From Verrucomicrobiota bacterium (GTDB lineage Bacteria > Verrucomicrobiota > Verrucomicrobiia > Limisphaerales > BJHT01): a stretch of 52,267 bases of DNA. The position numbers and the translations under genes are program-made. The DNA lies in the NCBI GenBank assembly GCA_014193395.1, contig BJHT01000011.1, forward strand, positions 1 to 52,267, in the 5' to 3' direction. The first letter of the stretch is position 1; each line of letters begins with the position of its first letter. A model generated the notes under the pieces. It was not told the DNA's origin, made no database searches, and worked only from the letters and a program-made list of their open reading frames with translations. Shown in pieces: positions 35,591-44,738 of this stretch.

Positions 35591-36577
35591 TCACCGCGCG
35601 AAAATCTGCCGGATGATGTCCTCAATCGGCACCTCCTGGATGTCGATGTCCGTCACCGGCAGTTCGTCCAGCAACGCCTTGCACGCGGGGATCACGCGGT
35701 CGCGCTTCACTTTCAACCGGATTTGCCCCGCGTTGCGCTCCACGACCTCGCCATACTTCGACAGATTTTCAGAACTCGTCGCCGCCACCGCTCCGCCGCA
35801 CTGGATCGTCACGATCTTGAAATCGACAAACCGGTCCAGCACCTCCGCGAGCTGGCCGTCGAAAAAAATCTTCCCCTTGTCGATGATGATGACCCGCCGG
35901 CACAGCTCCTGGATGTCCGCCATGTAGTGGCTCGTGAGCAGGATGGTCGTCTTGCGCGTGGCATTGTGATGGCGCAGAAACTCGCGCACCGTTTTCTGCG
36001 ACACGACATCCAGCCCGATGGTCGGCTCGTCGAGGAACAGCACCTTCGGCTGGTGCAAGAGCGCGGCGATCAACTCCATCTTCATCCGCTCGCCCAGCGA
36101 CAACTCGCGCACCATCACGTTTAGCTTGTCCTTCACTGCGAGCAGCTCCGTCAGCTCCGCGACCGTGCGCTCGAAGGACGCGCGGGGAATGCCATAGATC
36201 GTGGCGTTCAGTTCGAGCGAATCCCGCGCCGGCAGATCCCACCACAACTGGTTTTTCTGCCCGAGCAACAGCGCGAACTGCCGCCGATACGCGTCGTCGC
36301 GCTCCCATGGCACATGGCCCAAAACGGTCGCCGTGCCGCGGGTCGGATACAACAGGCCCGCCAGCATTTTCAGCGTCGTGGTCTTGCCCGCGCCGTTCGG
36401 TCCGAGGAAGCCGACCAGCTCTCCTTCCGCGACCGAAAAACGCACGTCCCCGACCGCCGTCACCTGCTCGTAATCGCGCTTGAACAGTCCCCGCACCGCC
36501 CCGCGCAAGCCGGGCTGCTTCTGATACGTGCGATAGGTCTTGGTCAATCCCTCGACCTGGATGACGGGTGCGGACAC
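35591..36577 (-). CDS. ABC transporter ATP-binding protein (ABC-2 exporter type)
   Basis: The ATPase of an ABC-2 exporter, 328 residues. Walker A is GPNGAGKTT (59-67), the Q-loop LLLGQKNQLWWDLPARDS, the signature ELSLGERMKMELIAALL (a variant of LSGGQ seen in this subfamily) and Walker B VLFLDEPTIGLD. The C-terminal 90 residues form a regulatory extension. It starts with GTG at 36577. No membrane permease is next to it, so it would need a partner elsewhere or is an orphan. Confidence 0.92.
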   Translation of the reverse strand: MSAPVIQVEGLTKTYRTYQKQPGLRGAVRGLFKRDYEQVTAVGDVRFSVAEGELVGFLGPNGAGKTTTLKMLAGLLYPTRGTATVLGHVPWERDDAYRRQFALLLGQKNQLWWDLPARDSLELNATIYGIPRASFERTVAELTELLAVKDKLNVMVRELSLGERMKMELIAALLHQPKVLFLDEPTIGLDVVSQKTVREFLRHHNATRKTTILLTSHYMADIQELCRRVIIIDKGKIFFDGQLAEVLDRFVDFKIVTIQCGGAVAATSSENLSKYGEVVERNAGQIRLKVKRDRVIPACKALLDELPVTDIDIQEVPIEDIIRQIFAR

Positions 36578-36639
36578 GCGGCGACGCTGGCAGGCGAGCC
36601 GGCTGAAAACAATCCCCGAGCCGGTTGAATCGTTGCGGC

Positions 36640-37548
36640 TCAGCGGCGGTTCAGTTTGCGGTCATTCCGTTCCGCCTGTCGGCGCACCAGGCTGACCATT
36701 TGCCGCCAAGCCGGCGCGAGGAAGGCGGGGGAGTGCAGGCTTTCCTCGGCGTATTTCCGGGTGGCCTGGGACAGGTCGAGGTCGGCCACGAGGACCGCTT
36801 CGTGCTGGTTGTCGGCCAGGCGCAGGACGCGGCTGTCGGGGGCGACGATTTTGGAGTCGCCGGCGGACCATTTGCCGCCGCCCTGCGGACCGACGGAGTT
36901 GGCGAACACATAGTAGATCGCATTCTCAAACGCGCGCACCGCGATGCCGTCGCGACCAGCGCGTTTTCGGCGCGAAACGGCAAGCTCGTCGAGGCCCGCG
37001 TTGGGATGAAAGAGCACCTTCGCGCCGGCCATCACCGCCAGGCGCACCAGTTCGGGATAGCGCCGCTCGTGGCAGATGATCGCGGTGGCGGGCACGCCAT
37101 CGAGCGCAAACAGCGCGATGGAATTGCCGGGGCGAAAGAACCGCCGGTCGCCCGCGGTGAGCTGGCATTTCGCGTAGCAGTGGACGATCTCGCCGCGACG
37201 GTCGAAGACGACGAGACAGTTTTCGAGCCGACCGCTGCGAAACACCGGCGAGCCGACGAGCACGTTGATCTGATGCGTCGCCGCCAGTTCTCCAACGCGC
37301 TCGAGCGCCGTGCGCATTTCCGCCGGCCGCAGTCGGGAAAAGTCGCAGGCGTAGCCCGTGGTCGCGCATTCCGGAAACAGCACCACGTCGGCGCGCCGCC
37401 GGACCGCGTGGCGGATGGCCGTCTCGATCTTCGCCAGATTGCCCGCGAGGGTCGCCGCGAACTGCATCTGCACGGCGGCGACGCGTTGGACGGTAGGCTC
37501 CGGCGTCGCTGGGTTGCGCGGGGAAAGTGGCGTTGGCTGCGGCTTCAT
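36640..37548 (-). CDS. Carbon-nitrogen hydrolase (nitrilase superfamily)
   Basis: A cytoplasmic amidase-like enzyme of 302 residues. The Glu-Lys-Cys triad is visible: E60 (LFPECATTGY), K127 (CYAKCQLT) and C159 (AIICHERRYPE). Substrates for the superfamily range from amides and nitriles to N-carbamoyl compounds; which applies is not known. ATG at 37548 (MKPQPTPL); codons further upstream run into the repeat cluster at 37609-37765. Confidence 0.9.
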   Translation of the reverse strand: MKPQPTPLSPRNPATPEPTVQRVAAVQMQFAATLAGNLAKIETAIRHAVRRRADVVLFPECATTGYACDFSRLRPAEMRTALERVGELAATHQINVLVGSPVFRSGRLENCLVVFDRRGEIVHCYAKCQLTAGDRRFFRPGNSIALFALDGVPATAIICHERRYPELVRLAVMAGAKVLFHPNAGLDELAVSRRKRAGRDGIAVRAFENAIYYVFANSVGPQGGGKWSAGDSKIVAPDSRVLRLADNQHEAVLVADLDLSQATRKYAEESLHSPAFLAPAWRQMVSLVRRQAERNDRKLNRR

Positions 37549-37608
37549 CGCGCCCCGAGCATCTCTGGCGGCGACGGTGCGGCAATGCTTTTTCCGGGGA
37601 AGCAAGCG

Positions 37609-37765
37609 TGTGCGGACGTTGCTGCGGCCGAGGACGTCCGCACTCCGCGATCGCGCTGGAGTGTGCCCGTCCCCGGGCGCAGCGCGGTGGAGCGCGGTGA
37701 GGCGTTGTTCGATCCGAGGCCCTTGTGCGTGCGGACGCCGCTGCGGCCGAGGACGTCCGCACTCC
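37609..37765. repeat. Triple copy of the GTGCGGACG...CGTCCGCACTCC palindrome
   Basis: Copies at 37609-37646 and 37730-37765 read the same way (GTGCGGACG, CTGCGGCCGAGGACGTCCGCACTCC) and are each near-palindromic. A third, inverted copy is at about 37658-37684. It shares arms with 17723-17829. It lies between the divergent hydrolase and Sel1 genes. Confidence 0.88.
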
Positions 37766-37925
37766 GGAGCCGGCTTCCGCCGTTCGCCAACAGCTCCGGA
37801 ATTCGCGGCGTTGGCGGCCCGCGGGAGAAGTGCCCTTGACGGTGTTCGGGGTGGCACCCACCATCCCGCCGCGTTGAGCCGTCGGGCGAAAGGCCAGTCG
37901 TGGCGGCGTTACATTCCCATCAAAC

Positions 37926-39596
37926 ATGAAGCGTTGCACTTGCACCCGTCGATTGCCGGGGCGTTGGATTTGGATCTTGGTTGCCGTGCTGGGCGCGGGG
38001 CTGCTCGTGGAGCGCGGGGTGGCGCAGGCGCCGCCGGCCGGCGCGTCGGCGGTGAATTGGGCGACCAAGACGATGGACGAAATCCGGCAGGGGGCCGATC
38101 GCGGGGATCCGGTGGCGCAACGCGTTTTGGGCAATGCCTGCCTGACCGGCCAGGGGATGCCGCAGAATCTGGCGCTGGCGGTGCAGTGGTTTCGCAAGGC
38201 GGCGGATCAAAAGGATGCTTTGTCGCAATTCGCCATCGGCATGCTGCACGACGAGGGCAAGGGTGTGCCGCAGGATCGCAAGGAGGCGGCGCGCTGGTTC
38301 CGGCTCGCGGCCGATCAGGGCCTGCCGGAGGCGCAGTATAATCTCGGGGTTTGCTACGCCGAGGGCGAAGGCGTCGCGAAGGACGAAGTCGAGGCGGTGA
38401 AGTGGTTCCGCAAGGCCGCCGAGCAGAAGGATGTGCAGGCGCAGGCGTATCTCGGGCTGGCGCTGCGCGAGGGCAAAGGGGTCGAGAAAAATCCGGCGGA
38501 AGCGGCGAGCTGGCTGCGGCGCGCGGCGTACAACGGTGACATGGTGGCGCAGTTTTTCCTCGGCATGATGCACCGCGACGGCGACGGCGTGGCGAAGGAT
38601 TTGCCCGACGCGATCAAGTGGGTGCGGCGCTCCGCGGAGGCGGGCTACGCGGAGGCGCAGTATTTCCTCGGCACGGCGTATTTCAGCGGTGAAGGACTCG
38701 AGAAGGACCAGGCCTCGGCGGTGCAATGGTTTCAAAAATCGGCGGCGGGCGGGCATCCGCGCGCAATGGCCGCGCTCGGGCAGGCGTACGGAAAAGGTGA
38801 GGGCGTCAAGGCCGACGCAGCGGAGTCGCTCAAGTGGTACCGGCAGGCGGCGGAGAAAGGCGATGCAAGCGCGCAGTATCAGCTCGGGCTGGCTTATCAG
38901 AGCGGGCGCGGTGTGAACGCCGATCCGGCCGCGGCGCAGCAGTGGTTGCAGAAAGCGGCCGACCAGGGGCATCCGCAAGCCCGGGCGATGGTGGCGGCCG
39001 CCGGTGCCGGTCCCGGTCCTTTGGCCAGCAGACCGGTGCCCGCCAATCCCAGTACCAATGCCATGATTAAGACCTTTCCGCCCCCGCCCGGCGTGCGCGA
39101 GGTGCGGGCGCCAGAGGCGAGCGCGTTTCCCGCGCCGCCCTCGCCGGGTGGCACGGCACCAAAGCCGTTGCCGACGACGACCACGCCCGAGGCAAACCCG
39201 GAGAATCCCCCAACCTCGGCGGCGGGCAAACCGGAGCGTGGTGCGGGCAGTGACCGGTTGGCGGGTCTGTCGTTCGGCGGCGAGCAGCGCTACAACCTGT
39301 CGGCCCTGCTGGCGATGCTCGCGGTCGCGTGCGGCGTGATGGGGGTCACGGGCGTGATCGCGTTCGTGTTCGTTCGTGGCCGCCTGGCGAGCCTGCAGCA
39401 GGAGCTTCAGGAAACGAAATACGAACTGGCCAAGGCGAACGTCAGCCTCGAGACCATCCAGCGCACGGTCGAAGAAATGGCGCTGGAAGCGCAGTTGCAT
39501 GCACCTGATGCGAACGCCCGCACCGGTGCCGGCCCGGCCACACCACGGCAGCCGGAACCGGTGTCGTTCCGTCCGCAGCGTGCGCGGTCGGTGTGA
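37926..39596 (+). CDS. Sel1-repeat protein with membrane anchor
   Basis: 556 residues. Residues about 13-33 are a signal or anchor. Residues about 50-360 hold about nine Sel1-like repeats, each with a pattern such as AxWFRKAAxQGxxxAQYNLGxxYxxGxGV. A Pro/Ala/Thr-rich linker follows (about 360-445), then a hydrophobic segment (ALLAMLAVACGVMGVTGVIAFVFV, about 458-481) and a charged coiled-coil tail (LQQELQETKYELAKANVSLETIQRTVEE). A scaffold role is inferred. No partner is adjacent. Confidence 0.85.
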   Translation: MKRCTCTRRLPGRWIWILVAVLGAGLLVERGVAQAPPAGASAVNWATKTMDEIRQGADRGDPVAQRVLGNACLTGQGMPQNLALAVQWFRKAADQKDALSQFAIGMLHDEGKGVPQDRKEAARWFRLAADQGLPEAQYNLGVCYAEGEGVAKDEVEAVKWFRKAAEQKDVQAQAYLGLALREGKGVEKNPAEAASWLRRAAYNGDMVAQFFLGMMHRDGDGVAKDLPDAIKWVRRSAEAGYAEAQYFLGTAYFSGEGLEKDQASAVQWFQKSAAGGHPRAMAALGQAYGKGEGVKADAAESLKWYRQAAEKGDASAQYQLGLAYQSGRGVNADPAAAQQWLQKAADQGHPQARAMVAAAGAGPGPLASRPVPANPSTNAMIKTFPPPPGVREVRAPEASAFPAPPSPGGTAPKPLPTTTTPEANPENPPTSAAGKPERGAGSDRLAGLSFGGEQRYNLSALLAMLAVACGVMGVTGVIAFVFVRGRLASLQQELQETKYELAKANVSLETIQRTVEEMALEAQLHAPDANARTGAGPATPRQPEPVSFRPQRARSV

Positions 39597-39618
39597 TCGC
39601 ATCAGCTCTCCCAATCTT

Positions 39619-39712
39619 TGTAGGAGACGACGTAAGGAGACTCTGACCTTTTCTGCGCGAGGGGCGCCTTCGGACAAAAGGAGGTTAGAGTCTCCTCGCG
39701 TCGTCTCCGACA
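39619..39712. repeat. Palindrome of the GGAGACGACG family, complete copy
   Basis: Left arm 39619-39652 (TGTAGGAGACGACG...) and right arm 39676-39712 are inverted with several mismatches. The right arm matches the half element at 22012-22041. It sits between the convergent Sel1 and dprA genes. Confidence 0.85.
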
Positions 39713-39740
39713 AGGCGGGGCCGCACGCATTCCGCCTGCT

Positions 39741-40862
39741 TCAGCGCGCGCGAACGAACACCTTTCCCGGAAGCTGCTTCGTCAACCGCTTCATCTCGAG
39801 GCTCAACAGCGCGACGGAGACGGCGCTGCTCGGCAGGCCGCTGGCGCGGGTGATTTCGTCGATGGAGATTTCCTCGGCGGCGGGGATCGCGGCGTAAACA
39901 TTCTGTTCGTTTTCGGAGAGCGCGGGCGCGGGCGGAGCCGCTGTTTCGGACAGGCAGGTGATGTCGGACGGGGTGCGGTTGGTGGGCGGGAAGAGGTATT
40001 CGAATTCGCTCAGAATGTCCTCGGCGCTTTCGCAAAGCTTGGCCCCTTTTTTGATCAAGTCGTGGCAGCCCTTGCTGCGCGGGGAATCAATGCGGCCGGG
40101 CACCGCAAATACCTGCCGCCCGTTTTCCACCGCCATGTTCGCCGTGATGAGCGCGCCGCTGGTGAGGTTGGCCTCGACGACCACGGTGCCGAGCGCCATG
40201 CCCGCGACGATGCGGTTGCGAATGGGGAAGCTCTGTTTGTCCGCCGGCCGGTTGAACGGAAACTGCGTGATCACCGCGCCCGTGGCCGCGATGCGCTCGA
40301 ACAGTTCGGCGTTCTCAGCCGGAAACACCAGGTTGATGCCCGTGCCGAGCACCGCGATCGTGCGGCCCTTCGCGGCCAGCGCGCCCAGATGCGCCGCGGT
40401 GTCGATGCCGCGCGCGCCGCCGCTGACCACGGTGACCCCGGCGTAAGCGAGTTGGTAGGCGAAGCGCCGCGCGGTCTCGATGCCGTAGCTCGTCACCTGC
40501 CGCGAGCCCACCACGGCGATCGGATTTTTGTCCCGCGCACTCAGCGAACCGCGGACATAGAGAACAATGGGGGGATCGTATATCTGCCGCAGCAGCTCGG
40601 GATATTCCGCGTCCTCGGCGATCACCACCGAGCAGCCGTACTCACGGATGCTCTGCAATTCGCCGCTGAGATCTACGGTGCTCTCCCAACCGGCGATGGC
40701 GGCGGCGGTGTCCTCACCGATGCCGCGGACCTGCTGGAGGCTCGCCTTGGAGGCGCGGAGAATCGCCGGCGCGTCGCCGAAGTGTTCGAGCAACTGCCGC
40801 ACCCGCACCGGGCCGACGCCCTCGATCAGGTTCAGCGCGATGAAGGCTTCGCGGGAATCCAT
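39741..40862 (-). CDS. dprA: DNA processing protein DprA
   Basis: Binds incoming single-stranded DNA and loads RecA during natural transformation. The 373-residue protein has a helix-hairpin-helix-like N-terminus (LNLIEGVGPVRVRQLLEHF), the Rossmann fold with AVVGSRQVTSYG and VSGGARGIDTAAHLGAL, FPIRNRIVAGMALGTVVVEA, and a C-terminal winged-helix domain (about 310-373) present in many DprA homologues. No other competence gene is adjacent. Confidence 0.95.
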   Translation of the reverse strand: MDSREAFIALNLIEGVGPVRVRQLLEHFGDAPAILRASKASLQQVRGIGEDTAAAIAGWESTVDLSGELQSIREYGCSVVIAEDAEYPELLRQIYDPPIVLYVRGSLSARDKNPIAVVGSRQVTSYGIETARRFAYQLAYAGVTVVSGGARGIDTAAHLGALAAKGRTIAVLGTGINLVFPAENAELFERIAATGAVITQFPFNRPADKQSFPIRNRIVAGMALGTVVVEANLTSGALITANMAVENGRQVFAVPGRIDSPRSKGCHDLIKKGAKLCESAEDILSEFEYLFPPTNRTPSDITCLSETAAPPAPALSENEQNVYAAIPAAEEISIDEITRASGLPSSAVSVALLSLEMKRLTKQLPGKVFVRAR

Positions 40863-40928
40863 GGGCGTGGGCGCGCGGTGCGGAGGGTTCGGTGCGGCGG
40901 CGGTAGCGGCGGGGGGTTCGCGCGCTCG

Positions 40929-42242
40929 CTAAACCTTCGGCTCCCAGCCCGAACGATACTCGCGGCCCCAGAGTTTTTCGGCGGCGGGATCGTTGAGGAT
41001 GTGGCCGTTCTTCGGGTCGATGTCGAGCGTGTGGCCGGTGCGATACGCGATGTTGCCGAGGTGGCACATCAGCGAACCTTTCTGCACGTCGGTAATGTCC
41101 GAGTTCAGTTTCTTATCCTCGCGAATCGCGTCGGCGAGATTTTGAAAATGCGGCACGTCGCTGGCCGGCGCGGTCTTCTTGTCGATCACCTTGCCGTTGA
41201 GATCGTAGATCGTGTACTCGTTGCCGCCGCTCATCGTCATCGAGCCTTTGTCGCCGTAGAAGGACACGAACGGCAGCGCGTCGCCCTTTTCGCCCTTGCG
41301 CGGATTGCAACTGCTGACATCCCATGACACGCCGCAGTGGCCGAAGTCGAACACCGCCGCGCCGGTGTCGGGCGTTTCCTGATCATCCTGATGATGATAC
41401 CGGCCGCCGACAAAACTGACGCGGCGCGGAAAATCCACGCCCAACCCCCAGCGGCACACATCGAGCGCGTGGATGCCGTTGTTGGCCAGTTCGCCGCCGC
41501 CGTAGTGCCAGTGCCAGTGCCAGTTGTAATGAAGGAGATTGTCCTTGAACGGCCGCTCCGGCGCGGGTCCCTGCCACAGCTCCCAGTTCAACCACTCGGG
41601 CATCGGCGCGGGCTTGCCCTTGCCGATCGAGGGCCGTCCCCCGCTGTAATAACTGCGCGAATACCGCAGCGGCCCGATGTCCCCGGCGCGCAGGCGCTGA
41701 ATGCCCTCGATCACGATCGGATAGCTGCGGCGCTGGTTGCCCATCTGCACCTTGCGTTTGTATTTGATCGCCGCGGCGACGATCAGCTCGGTCTCGCGAC
41801 AATTGTGGCTGCCGGGTTTTTCCACGTACACATGCTTGCCCGCCTGCATCGCGAGGATGGCGGCGGGCGTGTGCCAGAAATTCGGCATCGCGATGGAAAT
41901 CACATCGACCTGCTTGTCCTCGAGGATGCGGCGGAAATCATCCACCGCCTTCACCGGCGGCTGCGTGAGCTGCTTGCTGGCGACCGTGTCCGTGACGCGC
42001 TTGGCGCCGCCGGCCGCGCGCCGCGTGTCCACGTCGCACACGTAGCCGACCTCGACGCCCTTGACCGCCAGATGCCCCGCGACATGCGCCATGCCGCGCG
42101 ACAAACCGATGACGCCCGCCACGATGCGGTTGCCGGGACTGTCCTGCCCGCGCACGGCGGGCAGGATGCTGAAGGTCGCCACGGCGGCGGACGCGGTCGC
42201 GGAGCGGGAGACAAACTGCCGGCGGTTGAGCGGGGTTTTCAT
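40929..42242 (-). CDS. TAT-exported Gfo/Idh/MocA-family oxidoreductase
   Basis: 437 residues. The N-terminus NRRQFVSRSATASAAVATF is a twin-arginine signal, so the folded enzyme is sent to the periplasm, as in many verrucomicrobial members. The Rossmann fold is VAGVIGLSRGMAHVAGHLAVKG, followed by the EKP motif (HVYVEKPGSHNC). The C-terminal domain has the histidine-rich NWHWHWHYGGGELANNGIHALD. NAD(P)-dependent sugar or polyol oxidation is likely from the family; the substrate is unknown. ATG at 42242. Confidence 0.9.
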   Translation of the reverse strand: MKTPLNRRQFVSRSATASAAVATFSILPAVRGQDSPGNRIVAGVIGLSRGMAHVAGHLAVKGVEVGYVCDVDTRRAAGGAKRVTDTVASKQLTQPPVKAVDDFRRILEDKQVDVISIAMPNFWHTPAAILAMQAGKHVYVEKPGSHNCRETELIVAAAIKYKRKVQMGNQRRSYPIVIEGIQRLRAGDIGPLRYSRSYYSGGRPSIGKGKPAPMPEWLNWELWQGPAPERPFKDNLLHYNWHWHWHYGGGELANNGIHALDVCRWGLGVDFPRRVSFVGGRYHHQDDQETPDTGAAVFDFGHCGVSWDVSSCNPRKGEKGDALPFVSFYGDKGSMTMSGGNEYTIYDLNGKVIDKKTAPASDVPHFQNLADAIREDKKLNSDITDVQKGSLMCHLGNIAYRTGHTLDIDPKNGHILNDPAAEKLWGREYRSGWEPKV

Positions 42243-42468
42243 GAAGTGGTGCGGTGGTTTTTGGTGAAAATCGGGACGCACACTTTTGAAAAACGGGTGC
42301 GCATTAAACAAGCGCAATCTGAAACGTGTCCCGCTGGACCACCACGCGGCCAGGCAAACTGCGCCGCGCGCCGGGATATGCCCTTGAGTCCATGCGGGGC
42401 TTCTGTTTCGGTTGCCACTCCCCGGCGACCGGATGGATTCGCTGCGCCGGGAAAACCAGAATTTGCGC

Positions 42469-43497
42469 ATGACTGCTTACGAAAAATTACAGATCGCCCT
42501 CCGGGCCGAGCCGAAGAAATGGCTGGTGACCGGGGCCGCCGGCTTCATCGGTTCCAATCTCGTCGAGGCGCTGCTGAAGCTCGAACAGAACGTGGTGGGT
42601 CTCGACAATTTCGCGACCGGCAAGCGGGGGAATCTGGCCGAGGTGCGGCGGCTCGTGAGCGCGGAGCAGTGGCGGCGGTTCCAGTTCATCAAGGGTGACA
42701 TTCGCAAGGGCGCGGCGTGTCAGCAGGCGTGCCAGGGCGTGGATTACGTGCTGCACCAGGGCGCGCTGGGGTCGGTGCCGCGGTCGATTGCGGAGCCGCT
42801 GAACAGCCACGAGAGCAACGTGAACGGCACGCTGAACATGCTGCTCGCCGCGCGGGATCAGAAGGTGCGGACGTTCGTGTTCGCCTCGAGCAGCTCGGTG
42901 TATGGCGATCATCCCAAGCTGCCGAAGGTGGAGGGCGTCGAGGGGAAGCTGCTGTCGCCGTATGCGACGACCAAGGCGGTGAACGAGTTGTACGCGGATG
43001 TGTTCGGGCGCGTGTATGGGCTGCCGACCGTGGGGCTGCGTTATTTCAACGTGTTCGGTCCGCGGCAGGATCCCGAGGGCGCGTATGCGGCGGTGATTCC
43101 GAAATGGCTGGCGGCGTTGCTGCAGGGCGAGCCGGTGCGGATCAATGGCGATGGCAAGACCAGCCGCGACTTTTGCTACGTGGCGAATGTGGTGCAGGCG
43201 AATCTGCTGGCGGCGACGGCAACGAAGCCCGCGGCGCTGAACCAAGTTTACAACATCGCCGTCGGCGCGCGCACGACGCTGAACGACTTGTTCGAGCTGC
43301 TGGTGGACGGCCTGAATCCCGCGCTGCCCGCGGCACAACGGCCCAAGCCGGTGTACTCGGATTTTCGCGCCGGCGACGTGCGGCACTCGCATGCGGACAT
43401 CAGCAAGGCGAAGCGGTTGCTGGGCTACCGGCCGACGCATCGTATCGACCAGGGGCTGCGCGAGGCGATGGTGTGGTATCGGGAAAATGTGGGGTGA
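42469..43497 (+). CDS. NAD-dependent sugar-nucleotide epimerase, WbpP-like
   Basis: An extended SDR enzyme of 342 residues, closely resembling WbpP/TviC-type UDP-N-acetylhexosamine 4-epimerases. Motifs are [10 protein letters not shown] (NAD binding, about 21-30), [43 protein letters not shown], and the catalytic SPYATTK with Y165 and K169. Also conserved are [23 protein letters not shown] and [12 protein letters not shown]. It would supply UDP-sugars for surface polysaccharide, though no glycosyltransferase adjoins it. ATG at 42469 (MTAYEKLQ); upstream codons are less protein-like. Confidence 0.9.
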   Translation: MTAYEKLQIALRAEPKKWLVTGAAGFIGSNLVEALLKLEQNVVGLDNFATGKRGNLAEVRRLVSAEQWRRFQFIKGDIRKGAACQQACQGVDYVLHQGALGSVPRSIAEPLNSHESNVNGTLNMLLAARDQKVRTFVFASSSSVYGDHPKLPKVEGVEGKLLSPYATTKAVNELYADVFGRVYGLPTVGLRYFNVFGPRQDPEGAYAAVIPKWLAALLQGEPVRINGDGKTSRDFCYVANVVQANLLAATATKPAALNQVYNIAVGARTTLNDLFELLVDGLNPALPAAQRPKPVYSDFRAGDVRHSHADISKAKRLLGYRPTHRIDQGLREAMVWYRENVG

Positions 43498-43560
43498 CGG
43501 CGGGCGAGTGGTGACGGTGGAGTGACGGAAAAATCCGCGCGCGGCGCAGCCGCAACCCAC

Positions 43561-43670
43561 GGAGCGCGCCCGGTCCCCGGTCGCAGCGGCAACATCGGAG
43601 CCGAGAGGCTTGGGTTTTCTCACGCCGTCGCAGGTTCGAAGCCGCTGCGGGCGGGGACCGCCCGCGCGCC
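43561..43670. repeat. Palindrome related to the GCGGCCGTCC family
   Basis: Left arm 43561-43590 and right arm 43641-43670, inverted 30-mers with about six differences (GGTCCCCG and CGGGGACC cores). It lies between the convergent epimerase and Nudix genes. Confidence 0.75.
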
Positions 43671-43679
43671 GGAAAAAAT

Positions 43680-44240
43680 TCAGCCCCCGCCCGTCACCCC
43701 GCGCCGCCACAGATCGAAGTGGTACAGCGCCACCACGACGAGCGAGTGGCCGATGCGCCCCTGCGCCACGAGGCTCGGGATGGTTTCGACCGGCACCAGG
43801 CGCGTCACGAGGTCCTCGCCGCTGTCGAATTCGACCGCGTGTTCGCGGCGGCAGTTTTGGACCAGCACGGTGTAGCAGGTGTTGGTCATGATCGCCGGGT
43901 TGGCATAGACCTGCGCGAGGATTTGCGCCGGGTCGCCGACGTAGCCGGTTTCTTCGCGCAGCTCGCGCAGACCGCCGGCCAGCGGTGAGGCGTCGGCGCG
44001 ATCAATCAGGCCGCCGGGAATCTCCAGTTCCACGGTGTTGGACCCGTGCCGATATTGCTCGACCATCACAAGCTCCTGATCCGGCGTCACGGCCACGACG
44101 TTCACCCAGTTGGGACAATCGAGGACAAAGAAGTCGTGCTCGCGCCCCGTGCGCGGCGAAATCTTCACGTCGCTGCGCAGGTTGAAAATGCGGAAGTCGC
44201 CGAGCGGCCGGGTGCGGATTTGCTGCCAGGGTTTGATCAT
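43680..44240 (-). CDS. Nudix hydrolase, ADP-ribose pyrophosphatase-like
   Basis: 186 residues. The Nudix box reads GGLIDRADASPLAGGLRELREETGY, with the REL..EETG core. The usual first Glu of the G-x5-E element appears to be Asp and the loop is one residue longer, so activity is likely but substrate choice is uncertain. The preceding strand NVVAVTPDQELVMVEQYRHG is typical of ADP-sugar hydrolases. ATG at 44240 (MIKPWQQ). The longer frame to 44306 is not needed. Confidence 0.85.
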   Translation of the reverse strand: MIKPWQQIRTRPLGDFRIFNLRSDVKISPRTGREHDFFVLDCPNWVNVVAVTPDQELVMVEQYRHGSNTVELEIPGGLIDRADASPLAGGLRELREETGYVGDPAQILAQVYANPAIMTNTCYTVLVQNCRREHAVEFDSGEDLVTRLVPVETIPSLVAQGRIGHSLVVVALYHFDLWRRGVTGGG

Positions 44241-44290
44241 AAAAACTTTCGGGTTCTCGGCGGTTTTTGCGTGGGGTGAGGGGTGAGGAA

Positions 44291-44465
44291 AAAGCTCAAA
44301 GCTCAAAGTTCAAAGCTCAAGGGAAGCCGCCAAGCATCAAGCCTCCAATTGGAGCCTCGCGAGATTCGCTGCGTGACGGGCATGAAAACCGAGGTCGCTG
44401 GCCGCTGCACATGGAGCTTGGTATCTGGAGCTTTCTTTGAGCTTTAGGCTTTGAACTTTGAGCTT
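44291..44465. repeat. Paired AAGCTCA heptamer element, copy 3
   Basis: Left arm 44291-44347 (AAGCTCA, AAGCTCA, AAGTTCA, AAGCTCA) and right arm 44412-44465 (TGAGCTT, TAGGCTT, TGAACTT, TGAGCTT). It ends directly at the stop codon of the small gene at 44466. Confidence 0.87.
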
Positions 44466-44681
44466 TCACAACCCGCGCTCCTTCGCCGCCCAGCCCTGGC
44501 GCAGCAATCCGAGCAGATGCGCAAGCGCCTGCTCGTAGGTACGGCCTTTCAACGCGCTCAACTGCCGCGCCCGTTTGTCGAGCTGGGCGGCCATCTCCGG
44601 TGCCTTCTCCGCCGGACAGCCGAGCGCGATGAGCACGGGCGCAAGCTGGGCGGGTGCGAGAGCGGTTTGGGCGGGGTCCAT
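44466..44681 (-). CDS. Small hypothetical protein
   Basis: 71 residues from the ATG at 44681 (MDPAQTAL), mostly helical and Ala/Leu-rich (QLAPVLIALGCPAEKAPEMAAQLDKRARQL). No family is recognised. The ATG lies directly beside the T-tract of the cyclophilin terminator, and no ribosome binding site is visible. A real but unnamed gene is possible; a spurious ORF cannot be excluded. Confidence 0.5.
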   Translation of the reverse strand: MDPAQTALAPAQLAPVLIALGCPAEKAPEMAAQLDKRARQLSALKGRTYEQALAHLLGLLRQGWAAKERGL

Positions 44682-44720
44682 AAAACAAAAAGCGCGGGTG
44701 GAGCCAGGCCCCACCCGCGC
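44682..44720 (-). terminator. Rho-independent terminator of the cyclophilin gene
   Basis: On the minus strand, GCGCGGGTGG and CCACCCGCGC form a perfect 10-bp stem around a 9-base loop, followed by TTTTTGTTTTA. It lies about 20 bases past the cyclophilin stop. Confidence 0.9.
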
Positions 44721-44738
44721 GGTTGAAAAGGCAGGCGC

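Noticed and set aside
37920-39713. Minus-strand frame of 597 codons opposite the Sel1 protein
   Set aside because: The plus-strand product has clear Sel1 repeats, a membrane segment and a coiled coil; the reverse frame is Arg/Leu/His-rich without motifs.
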